Shown piece after piece: positions 36,420 to 47,556 of a DNA stretch of 64,000 bases. The stretch spans positions 573,001 through 637,000 of the forward strand of contig JAMXBD010000723.1 of assembly GCA_024138025.1 (NCBI GenBank), in the 5' to 3' direction. Made by a program: the position numbers and the translations under genes. Source of the stretch: Combretum micranthum. Taxonomy: Eukaryota > Streptophyta > Magnoliopsida > Myrtales > Combretaceae. The notes beneath the pieces are model-generated. The model did not search any database, was not told the DNA's origin, and was given only the letters and a program-made list of their open reading frames with translations. How positions within the stretch are numbered: position 1 is the first letter of the stretch; every line of letters starts with the position of its first letter.

Positions 36420-37434
36420 AGTTAAACCATGATCTCATCAAAATAGACCAAACCTAAAACTCCAAGTAGATTTTTAAACCTAAATCCAAACCCAAACCTA
36501 AGCCTAAACACCAAACATTAGCCCAAGCCCAAGACCAAAAACAAGTATCCTTCTTAATCCACAAAAGTCAAAGCAGATTTTAAGAAAGTCATCAAAAGAA
36601 AACTTTGCAAAACTTAAATCTAAAACAAACCCTAAACTGATGTTTCCACCTCCTTGCCTAAACACATCACCCATTTGTTCTTTCATGGATTCAATATTCT
36701 GTTCAAGTAGAGTCTTAGGGAGTTGAATGTTGTTTTGATGATCTAGGCAGATCTTTAGGACTTAGATGAGTTAGAACTTTTGTTATACAAATTATTGTGG
36801 TTGTTTGATAGATAAGTGAGTTGATATAGTTTATATGATGCTTCAATATTAGAATGGAAGTGGTGAATGTTGTTGAATGAAATAGAGGTGGAGTTTATGT
36901 ATGTATGAGGCTGATAAGTGTATGTGTTGAGTGCATGTAAGTTGATGGAAGTATAAATTTGATGTTAAGTATAAGGCTTTACATGTTCTTTTTTTTTTTT
37001 TAAAGAAATACGAGGGGAAACATAGGATAATGTTTTGGTCATGTATCTCATTGAACCCTTGAAATAATTCTACTCGAAGAAATATGAGGGAAACACAGTC
37101 ATTTCTTTCCACCATGCTTCTCATTGTGTGTTAAGGGAAGAAGAAAATTGAGATAGCACAGGTGGAACAATACCACACACATCCAACCGTGTTTTGCTTT
37201 GATTTTTAAAGGAATTAGCCTACATGTGATACACTGCTAGAACATGACCCCCTATATCAAATAGTGCTCCTCTCTTATTTTTGGAGTGGCTTATATAATA
37301 ATGAAACACAGTCAAAAACATGGCTTGCCCTATCTAGCTGAGTTCATCTCTAAGTTTCAAATGCAAAAGAAACACAAATGAAACCTGGCTTGATATTTTA
37401 GCCATGTTTCTCATTCTTTTGGAGCACCTACCGC

Positions 37435-37467
<33 letters not shown>

Positions 37468-38700
37468 GGGTGGGGTGGCATGGTGGGACACGGCTGTGTA
37501 ATTGCCCATGCTCCTTGTAAAAAAAAATGATAATAATAAAATAAGAATAAAGGAATGAGTTGTATAAATGTATGAGTAACTCTTAAAGTGTTGATCAGAA
37601 AAATATCAAAGCTTGATGTCTGATAAATGGCTTAACTATTTTTATTTATGATTTAATATTAAGTTTTATATGAAATGATTTCTTATAATAAATTCATATC
37701 CTTAATTGAGTACATCAATTGATCATTTACGTATCAATTCAAGAGTACAATAACTTGATTATTGATTGATAGGTTAGGCATACTTGAATCTGCTAATAAC
37801 AAAGACGACTTAAATATGTTTAAAATTATTTGTGCGTGTGCTATTGAATCTGATTCAAGAAGCGACAACTCCATTAACGATGATAACATGGTAGTTAAGC
37901 TCTTAGGCTACCTTTGTCATGATGCAATAACACTTTATAAGTGGCTCAACAGGTAGTCGATAGGGGTAACAGTATCAGAATAAGTTTGATTTAGTTCATG
38001 TTATGAGACTAGTTGAATTGAGGGCTATTATGGATTAAGTTAAGTAAAGATGAGAAACGACTGTGAACCCTAGATGAAGCTATTTTCCTTTTTAGTTAGA
38101 TATAGGAGACATAGGTATTCAGGTTACTTATATCAACCCCCTAAGCAACTGCTGTTGCTTAAAGACCCCCAGCTTCCTAATAGCTTGTCTCTAGAGTTTG
38201 AACATTCTTATGTTAATTTGATGAACTTAATTAACAATTAATCATTCACTAATTATTCTATTGCATTATATTAAGTTTGTATGCCATAATGTATTTGTTT
38301 ATGTTAATTGTATACTGAGCCTTTGGCTCACGTTTTCCTATTACAGGTGTTGATGAGGACGAATTTTATGATCGGTTTTATGAGACAAACTTTGAAGAGT
38401 TTTTGAATGAATGGGACGATTAGGGATTGTAACTTTGTTGACGTCTGTTTTTGTAATAGATTAGTGAAACATGTTTTTATGGATGGTGCAATAATTATTA
38501 TAGACTTTTCACAATCATATCTATTTTTGTTAAGGCTTGATCACAAGCCTTTGGTTAGTGATCTATGTATTAAGTCTTTTATTATGTTTTAGAAGAACAA
38601 CAAACTGTTGTAATAGTATGTATGGTACTACTCTTAATAAGTGCTTTTTATAAAGGTTCTTTTGGCATATTTAAACAAACAGTCAACACAAACTTCTTTA
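36420..38700 (+). mobile_element. Possible LTR remnant
   Basis: The stretch around 38310-38440 ('GAGCCTTTGGCTCACG', then 'TTACAGGTGTTGATGAGGACG') has the wording often found near the 3' part of long plant gypsy LTRs, and the block has no coding content. Neither terminus nor a target duplication could be fixed, so the limits are rough. The 36478-36530 'CCTAAACC'-like stretch is low complexity. Confidence 0.3.
37437..37466. repeat. Run of 30 G
   Basis: Uninterrupted poly-G following 'CCGCCC' and leading into 'TGGGTGGGGTGG'. It is the second long poly-G tract in the window after 9383-9440. Confidence 0.9.
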
Positions 38701-39258
38701 AAGACAATTTTATATGTAATATTTTAAGATTACATGTGGCTAGGACTAGTTACACCTGGATTTAAAATTTAAGCATGACGATCTTTACATGTATATTGGT
38801 TCAACCTTGCATGTCAATTCACCTGTTCAGCTCTATATCGTGATCTTTGTTGTCTCTACTAGTTTGACCTATTCTATAAAAAAATTTCAATAGTATAAAG
38901 ATTCCTACATCCAACATAGTGTGGTATGTTTGCATAATCTCACGTAGCTTCTACCTAAGCTAAACATCACTCTATAAGTAGTCTCTTTCACTTTCACACA
39001 TTTAATACTTAGATAAGTATTACAAGTGAAAACAAAGAGGAAGTAAAAGTTCCCTAATGTTTTGTATGCTTCTAAAATAAAAAAGCAAAATATTCTTCTC
39101 CAACAGCTTTTGAAAGTGACTCTAAATTGCTTTAAGTGCTTTATCACAAAGTGAAAACATATAGATCAGCATGTGATGGTAGCTTTTTGACTTTGCTTCG
39201 TAGACGTTGTAATTGATTTTGATTTGATTCTTTAACTTTGATCATTTGTGTTACATCT
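38701..39258. other. Intergenic, nothing recognised
   Basis: AT-rich sequence before a MITE; no feature seen. Confidence 0.4.
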
Positions 39259-39266
39259 ATATTTAT

Positions 39267-40083
39267 TAGGGGTGGGCACAGATCCGTTTGATTTTTTTTT
39301 TTCCTTCCAAACCAAACCATAAGAGTAACGTTTTGGTTCAGATTAGAAATTTTTTGAACCATTAAATAACGATTTGATTCAGTTTAGATTACGAATTGAA
39401 TCAAAATTCTAATTAAAAATTTTCTTTCTTACGTTTGTATAGATACTTAAATATTTATATTATTTTACAAAATTTATAAACCGTATTAAAATACTTTATG
39501 AGTTCATCATACTTTTAATCTATAGTTCTCTATAAAATCGGTTACCCACCAATAAAATATATTCACCAACCAATACATAGTAAGTCATAATTTATAATTT
39601 TTAATAGAACCATCAAGTCAATTATCTACCAATAAATTTAGCTAAAATAAAAAATTATCCATTGACAAAATTCATCAATAAATAAAATGATCTGCTGACA
39701 AAATATATTAAACAATTAATACATAATAAGAGTTAATAACTAAATAAATAAAATCTGTACTTTGTAAAGTTAAAAGTTATTAAAAAAAACAATAGTTCAT
39801 CATCAACAAAAGAAATTAATATCATGAGCCTAAAAAAAAAATTTAAAAATGAACATGTTGATTTTAGTCAATACTCACCAAATAATAAATATAAAATGAA
39901 ATCATATTGACATATATTAAAATATTATTATATTTTTCTAAAATGGTTTGGTTCGGTTTTACAGATTGGTTCAGATTGAAAAATTTTTAATCCAAACCAT
40001 TAAAAAAATCATATTTTCGGTTTGAATTGGTTCGAGTACGGATTGGTTCAGTTCGATTTAGTTGGTTTTTTGGCCCACCCCTA
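39267..40083. mobile_element. hAT MITE with perfect 8-bp target duplication, 817 bp
   Basis: Terminal inverted repeats TAGGGGTGGGC at the left and GCCCACCCCTA at the right (one extra base in the right arm just inside). Perfect 8-bp flanks ATATTTAT at 39259-39266 and 40084-40091. Subterminal 'AAACCAAACC' and 'GGTTTGGTTCGGTTTT' blocks are typical of this plant hAT group. There is no transposase, so it depends on an autonomous hAT elsewhere. It is the best-preserved DNA transposon in the window. Confidence 0.92.
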
Positions 40084-40091
40084 ATATTTAT

Positions 40092-41328
40092 CAGACATAG
40101 CTATTAAGAATGTCTACTTGAATATTCTTGGTCAACAAAGTATCTGTTAGCTAAGTGGATTTCTATTCAAAATTTAATTGAGGATTTGTCATTAGGTTTT
40201 ATAAATTTTTTAGGAAAATACTATATTTTTTATGTGATTTGGATTATATCACAACCTATAAAATTTACCTGTTAAAGATACAAATTTCATAAACTACTTG
40301 CTCATAAATATTTCCCATTAAGGTCCATTGAATGAACATGGCTTAACTAGATAATTTTTTAGATCTAATGGTCCCTCTAAAAATAAAACAGATAATAGTT
40401 AATTAAATATAGTCATCCAACTATAAAATAAAGTTTCAACTGAATTCTTTTACAAAATTTTATAAATGATTGCATCCCGTATAATGCCATTTACTACAAA
40501 CCATCACTCAATATCACTGTCCCATATCCCATGGAGCTTCAGTGTAAGTCCACAAACAAATCATCGCTAGTACCTAAAACATTAAAAGAATGAGCTACGA
40601 AGCCCAATACACAATAAACAAAACCATCCTGTATGTTACACGCACATAATCTGATGCAACAATCATATGTGTAGTTTTAATTAAGAGTTAATAACAAAAA
40701 CATGATGTATGTTTTGACCAATTTGCAAACACATGACCAGTGTTATTTTTTCTGACAAAATGGGTAACCCAAGTTTCATACAATAATTTTAAAATGAAAA
40801 ATGTCAATATTTTATTAACCATAAAAATTAATTTTGCAATTTTTTTTTCATTTTTCTCATTCTTAAAAATTAATTTTTAATACTTTATTTATTTAATTTT
40901 AGTTAGGAATATTTTTATTAAACTAATTTTTTTTAGATGAAGAAGAGTTTAACACATATCTCACTAATAGGAATTAATTATAATGACACTTATGTATGAA
41001 ACTTAGGTCACCTATTTATAAAAAAATTAACACATGTCATTGTTTGTAAATTGGCCAAAACAAATGTCATACTTTTGTAATTGACTCTTTAATTAATTAA
41101 AGGTCCACAAGCAAGTGTTTCCAATGTCCTAAAAGTACCAACACACACAAGAGTACTTATAACTCTCACCAAATAATGTGGAATAGAAGGTGTCCCGAAT
41201 CATGCATGGGGGAATTAAAAAACCTATAGAACTTGTCAAAAAAGAAAAAAGTAGTATCGTCCGGATCATCTCCTAACGTCATGTCATCAATGAGTATAGT
41301 CTATTATAATGCTTTACATAGGGACATA
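40092..41328. other. Intergenic, nothing recognised
   Basis: AT-rich sequence between a MITE and an LTR element; no gene or repeat boundary found. Confidence 0.4.
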
Positions 41329-42052
41329 TTATAGGTCATTTACACTATATTCAATCTATAGGAATTCATGCTTTATTTGATCTTTTCTTTGATAAATTCC
41401 TATTAATCTGTTCTACTATTGTCTAAGTTGTTTCTCCAGCTCCCAAGATCATTAATGAATAAAGGAAGTGATTTGGATAAGGATTGGAGCAAAACAACAA
41501 GAATATTAGAAAATAGACTCATCTGTACCTCCAAGAATTGAATCGAGGGCAAAAATACAAGGCAAAAGTCTAAACGCACCCTAAATTTCGCCTGTGGTTT
41601 TGACCAAGATACAAGTTGAAACAAATTGAGCTTTACATGACCTGAACATGGCTTCCACTATGGCCAACGTTCGAGGCTGCAATTCTAATCGTGAAAAGTG
41701 ACCCAGTCCTGAAATAACACGCATGGAGATTTGTACAAAGTTTTGTTTTTGAACTTTTGTACAAAGTTTATTATAAAGAATCTACTACATTAGTGAATAA
41801 AATTTTCACAATTTATATGCTTGACATATATAAATACACGTGCACAAATGTTGTAACATTATTGTACCATATGTAACAAATTTTAACGTAGAATAGAGTA
41901 GAGAGAAAATTTATAGTGAGAGAAACTTTTCTTTTGCGAGAAATTCAAGTTTTCTAGGTAAATCTATTTTAATCCAACATTTGTTTTTTTGCAAGATTTT
42001 GTGTTTAATAAGTGATATTCATCTTTATTTTATATTGTTTCTCTTGAATTTG
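41329..42052 (+). repeat. 5' LTR of the non-autonomous element
   Basis: Aligns with 43337-44037 along its length. Shared blocks include 'AGGTCATTTA', 'GGAAGTGATTTG', 'GAATCGAGGGCAAAAAT', 'AGTGACCCAGTC' and 'AATAGAGTAGAG'. It is slightly longer through small insertions near 41740. Confidence 0.85.
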
Positions 42053-42537
42053 TGTTTAATGTTCATATCCATGGACAAATAATCATTTTAATAGAGTAAA
42101 TGTGCTTAATTGGTCAATTTTATTCCATAATCATAGGAAAATAATGAAATGACAAAAATTTGACCGAATATTTACGAATTTTGAAATGAAATTACCAAGT
42201 AACTTAATTGAGCTTAATATCGAACAACATTATCTTATGTTTGAGGTAACTTTACTTTGTTAAAATCACTTGTAACATTCATGTGGTGTAGTTTTACTTA
42301 TTATTTAATATAAGAATTTTGAGTTGAGATTGACTTAAGGACCCTAGTAAAGCTACTCAATTAATTATTAAAAACTTAAATGATCTGTATGCTTTCCAAA
42401 TTAGTCGTTTTGAGAGTTTTGTAGTCTTTAGTGAAGGTTCAAATGATACTTATAACTTGATGAACTTTCCTTGTGCTACATCTAAATTAAAATCAAAATG
42501 AACAAAATGATCATGAGCTTAGGATTGATATGCTCAA

Positions 42538-42870
42538 GGGTTGGTCCCTTAGAAGAGCAATTTCTTGACCCCTCTATCAATTTTAAATAAGCCATTGAAT
42601 GAAAAATCATGTTCAGTTAGTATAAGTAAGGCTTGGTCCCATAGAAGAGTAAGACTTGACTTCTCTATTAATTGAATCTTGAACGAAAAGCAAAGAAAAT
42701 GGTTGTTAGTATGATCAGGATTTGGTCCCTTAGAAACATAAGGCTTGACCCCCCTGTTAATAACCTATTAAATGAAATTGAGTAGTGCTTAGAAAGGCTA
42801 GTTGACATGGGTATGGTTGGTCCTTTAGAATATCAATGATTCATCTACTCTATCAACTAAGCCACATCAA
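42538..42870 (+). repeat. Four-fold internal repeat, unit about 90-100 bp
   Basis: Units begin with 'GGTTGGTCCCTTAGAA' or a variant at about 42540, 42630, 42719 and 42817. Each is followed by a 'CTTGACCCCTCTATCAA'-like segment. Internal non-coding repeats of this kind sit between the LTRs of the element at 41329-44037. Confidence 0.75.
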
Positions 42871-43336
42871 GAAACAAAAAGAATATGAACAATGGTTGAA
42901 AGCACAGTTAAGGAAAGTGATTTAGAGGAGAAGCTAATGTATATACCTTCACTTTCGAGTGTAATACTTAGAGAGATAACTAAGGGATTGCATACTTATA
43001 AATATAAGGAGATAAAGTTGATTGAGTCTCTCTTACTTTGTTTGATCTTCGAGATTATTTTTGCTTTAGATTTTAACTTAAACAATAAGGGTAAAGACTA
43101 ATCTACCTGAATAAGTTTAGCAAATTTTACAAAAGTAACCTTAGCACATGATCTGGTGAGATTGAATGGAGTTATTTGTAGCAGAATACTAAGGTTACTA
43201 GGTGATTAAGCTGAATTGCATGAAAACTTAGAGTTTCATTTGGCTAAATTCCATTCTTGACTTATTTTCCTACTTAACAAGCTTTGCTTTTTGGTTTGCA
43301 CGTAATGACAAGTAAAAGCTTAAGTGTGGAGGAATT

Positions 43337-44037
43337 TGATAGGTCATTTATACTCTATTTAATCTATAAGAATTCATGCTTGATTTGATATTTTATTTGA
43401 TAAATTTCTATAAATCTATATTACTATTATTTAATTTTTTTTTTTTCTAGCTCTTAAGATCATTAAAAGAAAAAAGGAAGTGATTTGAACGAGGATTGGA
43501 GCCAAAAAACAAGAATATTTGAAGATAGACTCAACCATGCCTCCAAAAATTGAATCGAGGGCAAAAATGCAAGACAAAATTCTAAACTATGCCTTAAGTT
43601 GTGCTTGTGTTTCTAACTATGGTATAAGCTAAAACAAATCGTGCTTCTCATGACTTGAACAAAGCTTCTATCACGGCCAACCTTCAAAGCCATGATTATG
43701 AATGTGAAAAGTGACCCAGTCTTGAAATAACACGCGTGGAGATTTGTACAAAATTTATTATAAAGAATTTACCACGTCAGCGTATACAATCTTTTTGATT
43801 TCTATGTGACGCATATAAATAAACATGCATAGATGTTGTCACAATATTGTATCATATGTAACAAATTTTGACATGGAATAGAGTAGAGTGAGAATTTCGA
43901 GTGAGAGAAACTTTTTTTTTTGTGAGAAATTCAACTTTTTTGGGTAAATTGATTTTAATATGACGTTTGGTTTTTGTAAGATTTTTAGCTTAATTAGTGA
44001 TATTCATCTTTAGTTCATATTGTTTCTCCTGAATTTG
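43337..44037 (+). repeat. 3' LTR of the non-autonomous element
   Basis: Starts TGATAGG immediately after the polypurine tract and pairs with 41329-42052. The right end is placed where the two copies stop matching ('CTGAATTTG'). The following 'TGAAATAACCC' may begin an older element. Confidence 0.85.
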
Positions 44038-44038
44038 A

Positions 44039-47000
44039 TGAAATAACCCAAGTTTTTATTAATTTAAATAAGAGTGGTTATAATGAAATAGAATACTAGA
44101 TGGTCGAATTTTGAACCAGAGTTTCAATTTAAGTTAGAATTTGAATTTGGATAGTTTAACTAAAACAGATATAATAAGATAGATTAATATAATCAAATTT
44201 GTAAATAGATTTAATTAAAATTTGAGATTTCAAATGTTCCTTTCCATTTATCTATTTGCTTCAAGTACCCATTTCATTAATTCATTTCCTTAATCCTATC
44301 TAACTATTAAATTTGAATTCTATTAATTTTCAAGTAGTTTATTTACTTCAATTATTTTTGCAACAAATCAAGTTTCATCATCATCTCAATCACTTTTATT
44401 TAGAGCTCCTTTTCTTTCAAATTATTAAATGAACAAGAGTATGGAATTTTCTCAATCATTTATTTTAATTTCTTTTCTTTTATTTTAATTCTCTAAGCTT
44501 TCAAACATATAATTAAAGTGTTTCATAGGTGCCTAAACCCTTAAATAAATAAGTTAAATGTTTATTAAATTTGTAAACCTCAAGCTTTAGTCCATTTCGT
44601 GAATTGATTTACTCAATTTTTTCCAATCATCAATTTGAACCTCTTTTTCTTCGATTTATAAATAATCTAAATTTCTTAAGTTCAAATTTCTAAATTTATA
44701 AAATATTTTAATTTTTTCATTTTAATCTAAATGGTATACCTTTAATCCTCATGAAATTTGAGTGTATCTACTTAATTAAAAATATCAGTTTCTAAGCTCG
44801 AACTTAATCTAACTATCAAGTTTTTACAATATTAACTTCTAAAGTAGATTTTCAAATTAAGTTATCGATTTTACTTATATATGTCCTAAAATTTTCTATT
44901 GTTTACTTTACTTAAGATAATGATCTGGAAAGCTTAAATCAAAATCCCTATTCTTAATATCCCTATTAGCCTTTTAGTATTTAATCACTTTTCTCTTTTC
45001 CTTTCTTTCAAGCTGCCTCTTTTTCCTCTTTCTTTTCCCTTACTTTTTCTTTTCTTTCCTTTTCTTCTTCTTCCTCTTCTCTTCCTTTCTCTTAAATTTC
45101 ATATCTACATCTCAATTTTGAGTAGATCACAAGAGAGATTGAAGATGGAAAAGAAGATAAGAGGTGGAAAACATGTTAGTAAAAGCTTCATCAACTAGGG
45201 AAGAAGTAATAGTAGGAAGAACATGTTCCTTGTGATATTAAACAAGTAAATTGAGTTTTTTTCTTTATCTTGATTGTTGTATATACATAAATATGATGTA
45301 TGAGAGTTAAAAATGAGTTGGGTTTGTGATGAAGTTGATGAATATGAGATGTGGGGGCATGTAACTAAAAGTTAGTTGATTATGCACAAATGGAGAGAGA
45401 ATTTTAAGAAGTGAGTTTGATGATGTATGATGGTAAAAATATGTTTAGAAATATTGTGAGTTATGATGTTAAACTTATCTGATTATGCTAAGATATTGTA
45501 GGTGGAGTTTAATGAATAAAACAAGTAGACAAGTAGCAAAATTGGAGAAAAGAAACAGGGGATGTGATTTGGGTCCATATGGGGCATGTTAAAAGGTGTG
45601 GTAGCCATTGTCCCTCCCTGTTGAACCCATATGGGGCATGGCAAGGGACTTGGTGGCCACCACCACCCTTGACACACCCCGTATGGAACCAAGACTTCTC
45701 TTGTTTTTGTTTTTGTTTTTTCTTTTCAAGTTAACTTAAATTGATCATAACTTTCTCATCTAAACTTAGATTGAGGTGATTCAAAAGGCTACGGAAAGCT
45801 TAAAAAGAGTATAACTTTCATGATTTAAGTTTTTGGAAATTTTAAAAGTATCAAGATATAAAATATATTTGATTCAAACTACCACATATCCAAATCTAAA
45901 TGAACTTAGTTAATAATCTAAGCCCATTTTGGCTTAATAGATCTAAATGAACTAAATTGAACTAAGTTAATTGAGTCTAATCAACTTGACTAAGAGTAAA
46001 TTAACATAGATTAAGTCAATATGAATCTTAGTTATAAAATGAGTTAATTAACAAATGGAAGCTTAACTTGCCTTAATGCACTTTGGTGAGCTAAAATGAA
46101 TTAGATTGATTAAGTTTAATCAATTTGGCTGAATTAAGTTAATAGACTTGAAATTTGTAAATTGCTTGGAGATAGTATATTGTAATATAATGGATTAGAC
46201 CATGTTTAGAAAAGGGAATATGTTATTTCAAATGTATGCTTGCTTGAGAAATAAATATTTAGATGATATTTTTGTAATAAATGATTATAAGCAAAGAGAA
46301 AAGAAATACTTTGACAGATAATGAAGAACTGTCTGTATCTTAGTGGGGCGATCTTCGCAGTCATGGCAGAATTTCTATTTAGTATCCGATCAAATAGGAT
46401 CTTAAAATGAGTTTAATATCATGAACAAAAGTTGCCTGTGATTTATTTTCTTGAATAGCCCCTAACCAATCTTATATTCCTATTTAGATTTCATATATGA
46501 AGGGTGTTGATGCTGATGATGATTTGATGTTAATGGTGAGGATGATTTAGATTTCTTAGTGGATTGTTAAGACTTAGCTTGGATGATAGGTAGGTAATAT
46601 TGACCCTATCTCCTTGCTTGTGATTGTAAAATAGTTGCACCTATATTTAAATAAATATAATTAACTACATATGGGGATTGGGTATTTATGTATGTTTGAT
46701 GATTGTATTGTTTGATAAAACATTATAGTAAAAGTGATAACACATTGCTCGAATTGATTGAGTTGCCAATGTGATGAGTGTTTGTTAAATTGATCGATCA
46801 CGCTAATAAATGGACTTAATACTATTGGACCATTTAATTAAATGAACATGCATTGCACGACATCATACTTCCATTAGCATGGTGTTTACATCATGTACTA
46901 ATATTTTGATTTTGCAGTAGTACTTTTGAGAGTCCAGTGAATCTGGTTAATGCTACTATAGAGTTGTCGGCTTCACGGGAACTAAGTAAACATTGAAGGA

Positions 47001-47358
47001 CATTGCCTGTGTTGGAGTCAGCTTTAGGGATTAATACTTAGGGAGTCTTCGAGATTTTAAGGTGAAGTGATGGTTATGTTGATTATATATATATAAATGA
47101 TAAATGAATTTCAAAAGAAATCCTCCCTCCTTAGTTCTATCTATGGAGAAGTTTGAGGTTATGTTAGTAATAGATATATGTATATGGCAATGAGTTGAGA
47201 AAATACCCCATTCCTTAGTTCTTAGTTTTGCCAGGGCGTGAATGACTTGAGCTAGTCCTTTAATCCCCATGAGGGAGTGTAAATTTCCATTGAATTGAAT
47301 TTCGATCATCTAAACTATGCATGCCTCATATGATTTACCGTTGCATTGCACATGGTTG
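44039..47358 (+). other. LTR-like non-coding DNA hosting the LINE
   Basis: No gene is present. The order of features (a start 'TGAAATAACCC', a CT-rich tract at 44990-45100, a 'CATAACTTTCTCATCTAAAC' block near 45745 and further non-coding DNA) is similar to the long LTRs at 23200 and 50165. This could be an older solo LTR into which the LINE inserted; its right part would then continue at 58879. No matching right end was found. A repeated 'CCATATGGGGCATG' lies at 45576-45640. Confidence 0.3.
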
Positions 47359-47556
47359 TTAAACAAACTTGTTTTTTTTTAAAGATAAATAGAAATCCCA
47401 AATCAGCAATGCACCCACACATCCCAGCTAAGCTGGCACCTCCTTAGCACTAATCATCATGTTAGGAATTTCTAAATTTATTAAAAATAAAGAAAAGAGT
47501 TTGAATACAAACCAACCCTATAAAGGGCAAAGAAAAACAAAATTACAAAGAAAAGA

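Larger units (their letters stand above)
41329..44037 (+). mobile_element. Non-autonomous LTR retrotransposon, about 2.7 kb
   Basis: Two direct LTRs (41329-42052 and 43337-44037) flank about 1.28 kb without coding capacity. A purine-rich 'AAGTGTGGAGGAATT' directly before the second LTR is the polypurine tract and fixes the orientation as +. The internal region holds a four-fold repeat (42538-42870). No gag, protease, reverse transcriptase or integrase is seen, so it is of the small LARD/TRIM-like type and would need proteins from another element. A primer-binding site and a target duplication were not identified. The LTRs have diverged clearly, so the insertion is old. Confidence 0.82.

Noticed and set aside
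36478..36530. Telomere-like CCTAAACC wording
   Set aside because: Only a short, irregular run; it looks like low-complexity drift rather than an interstitial telomere array.
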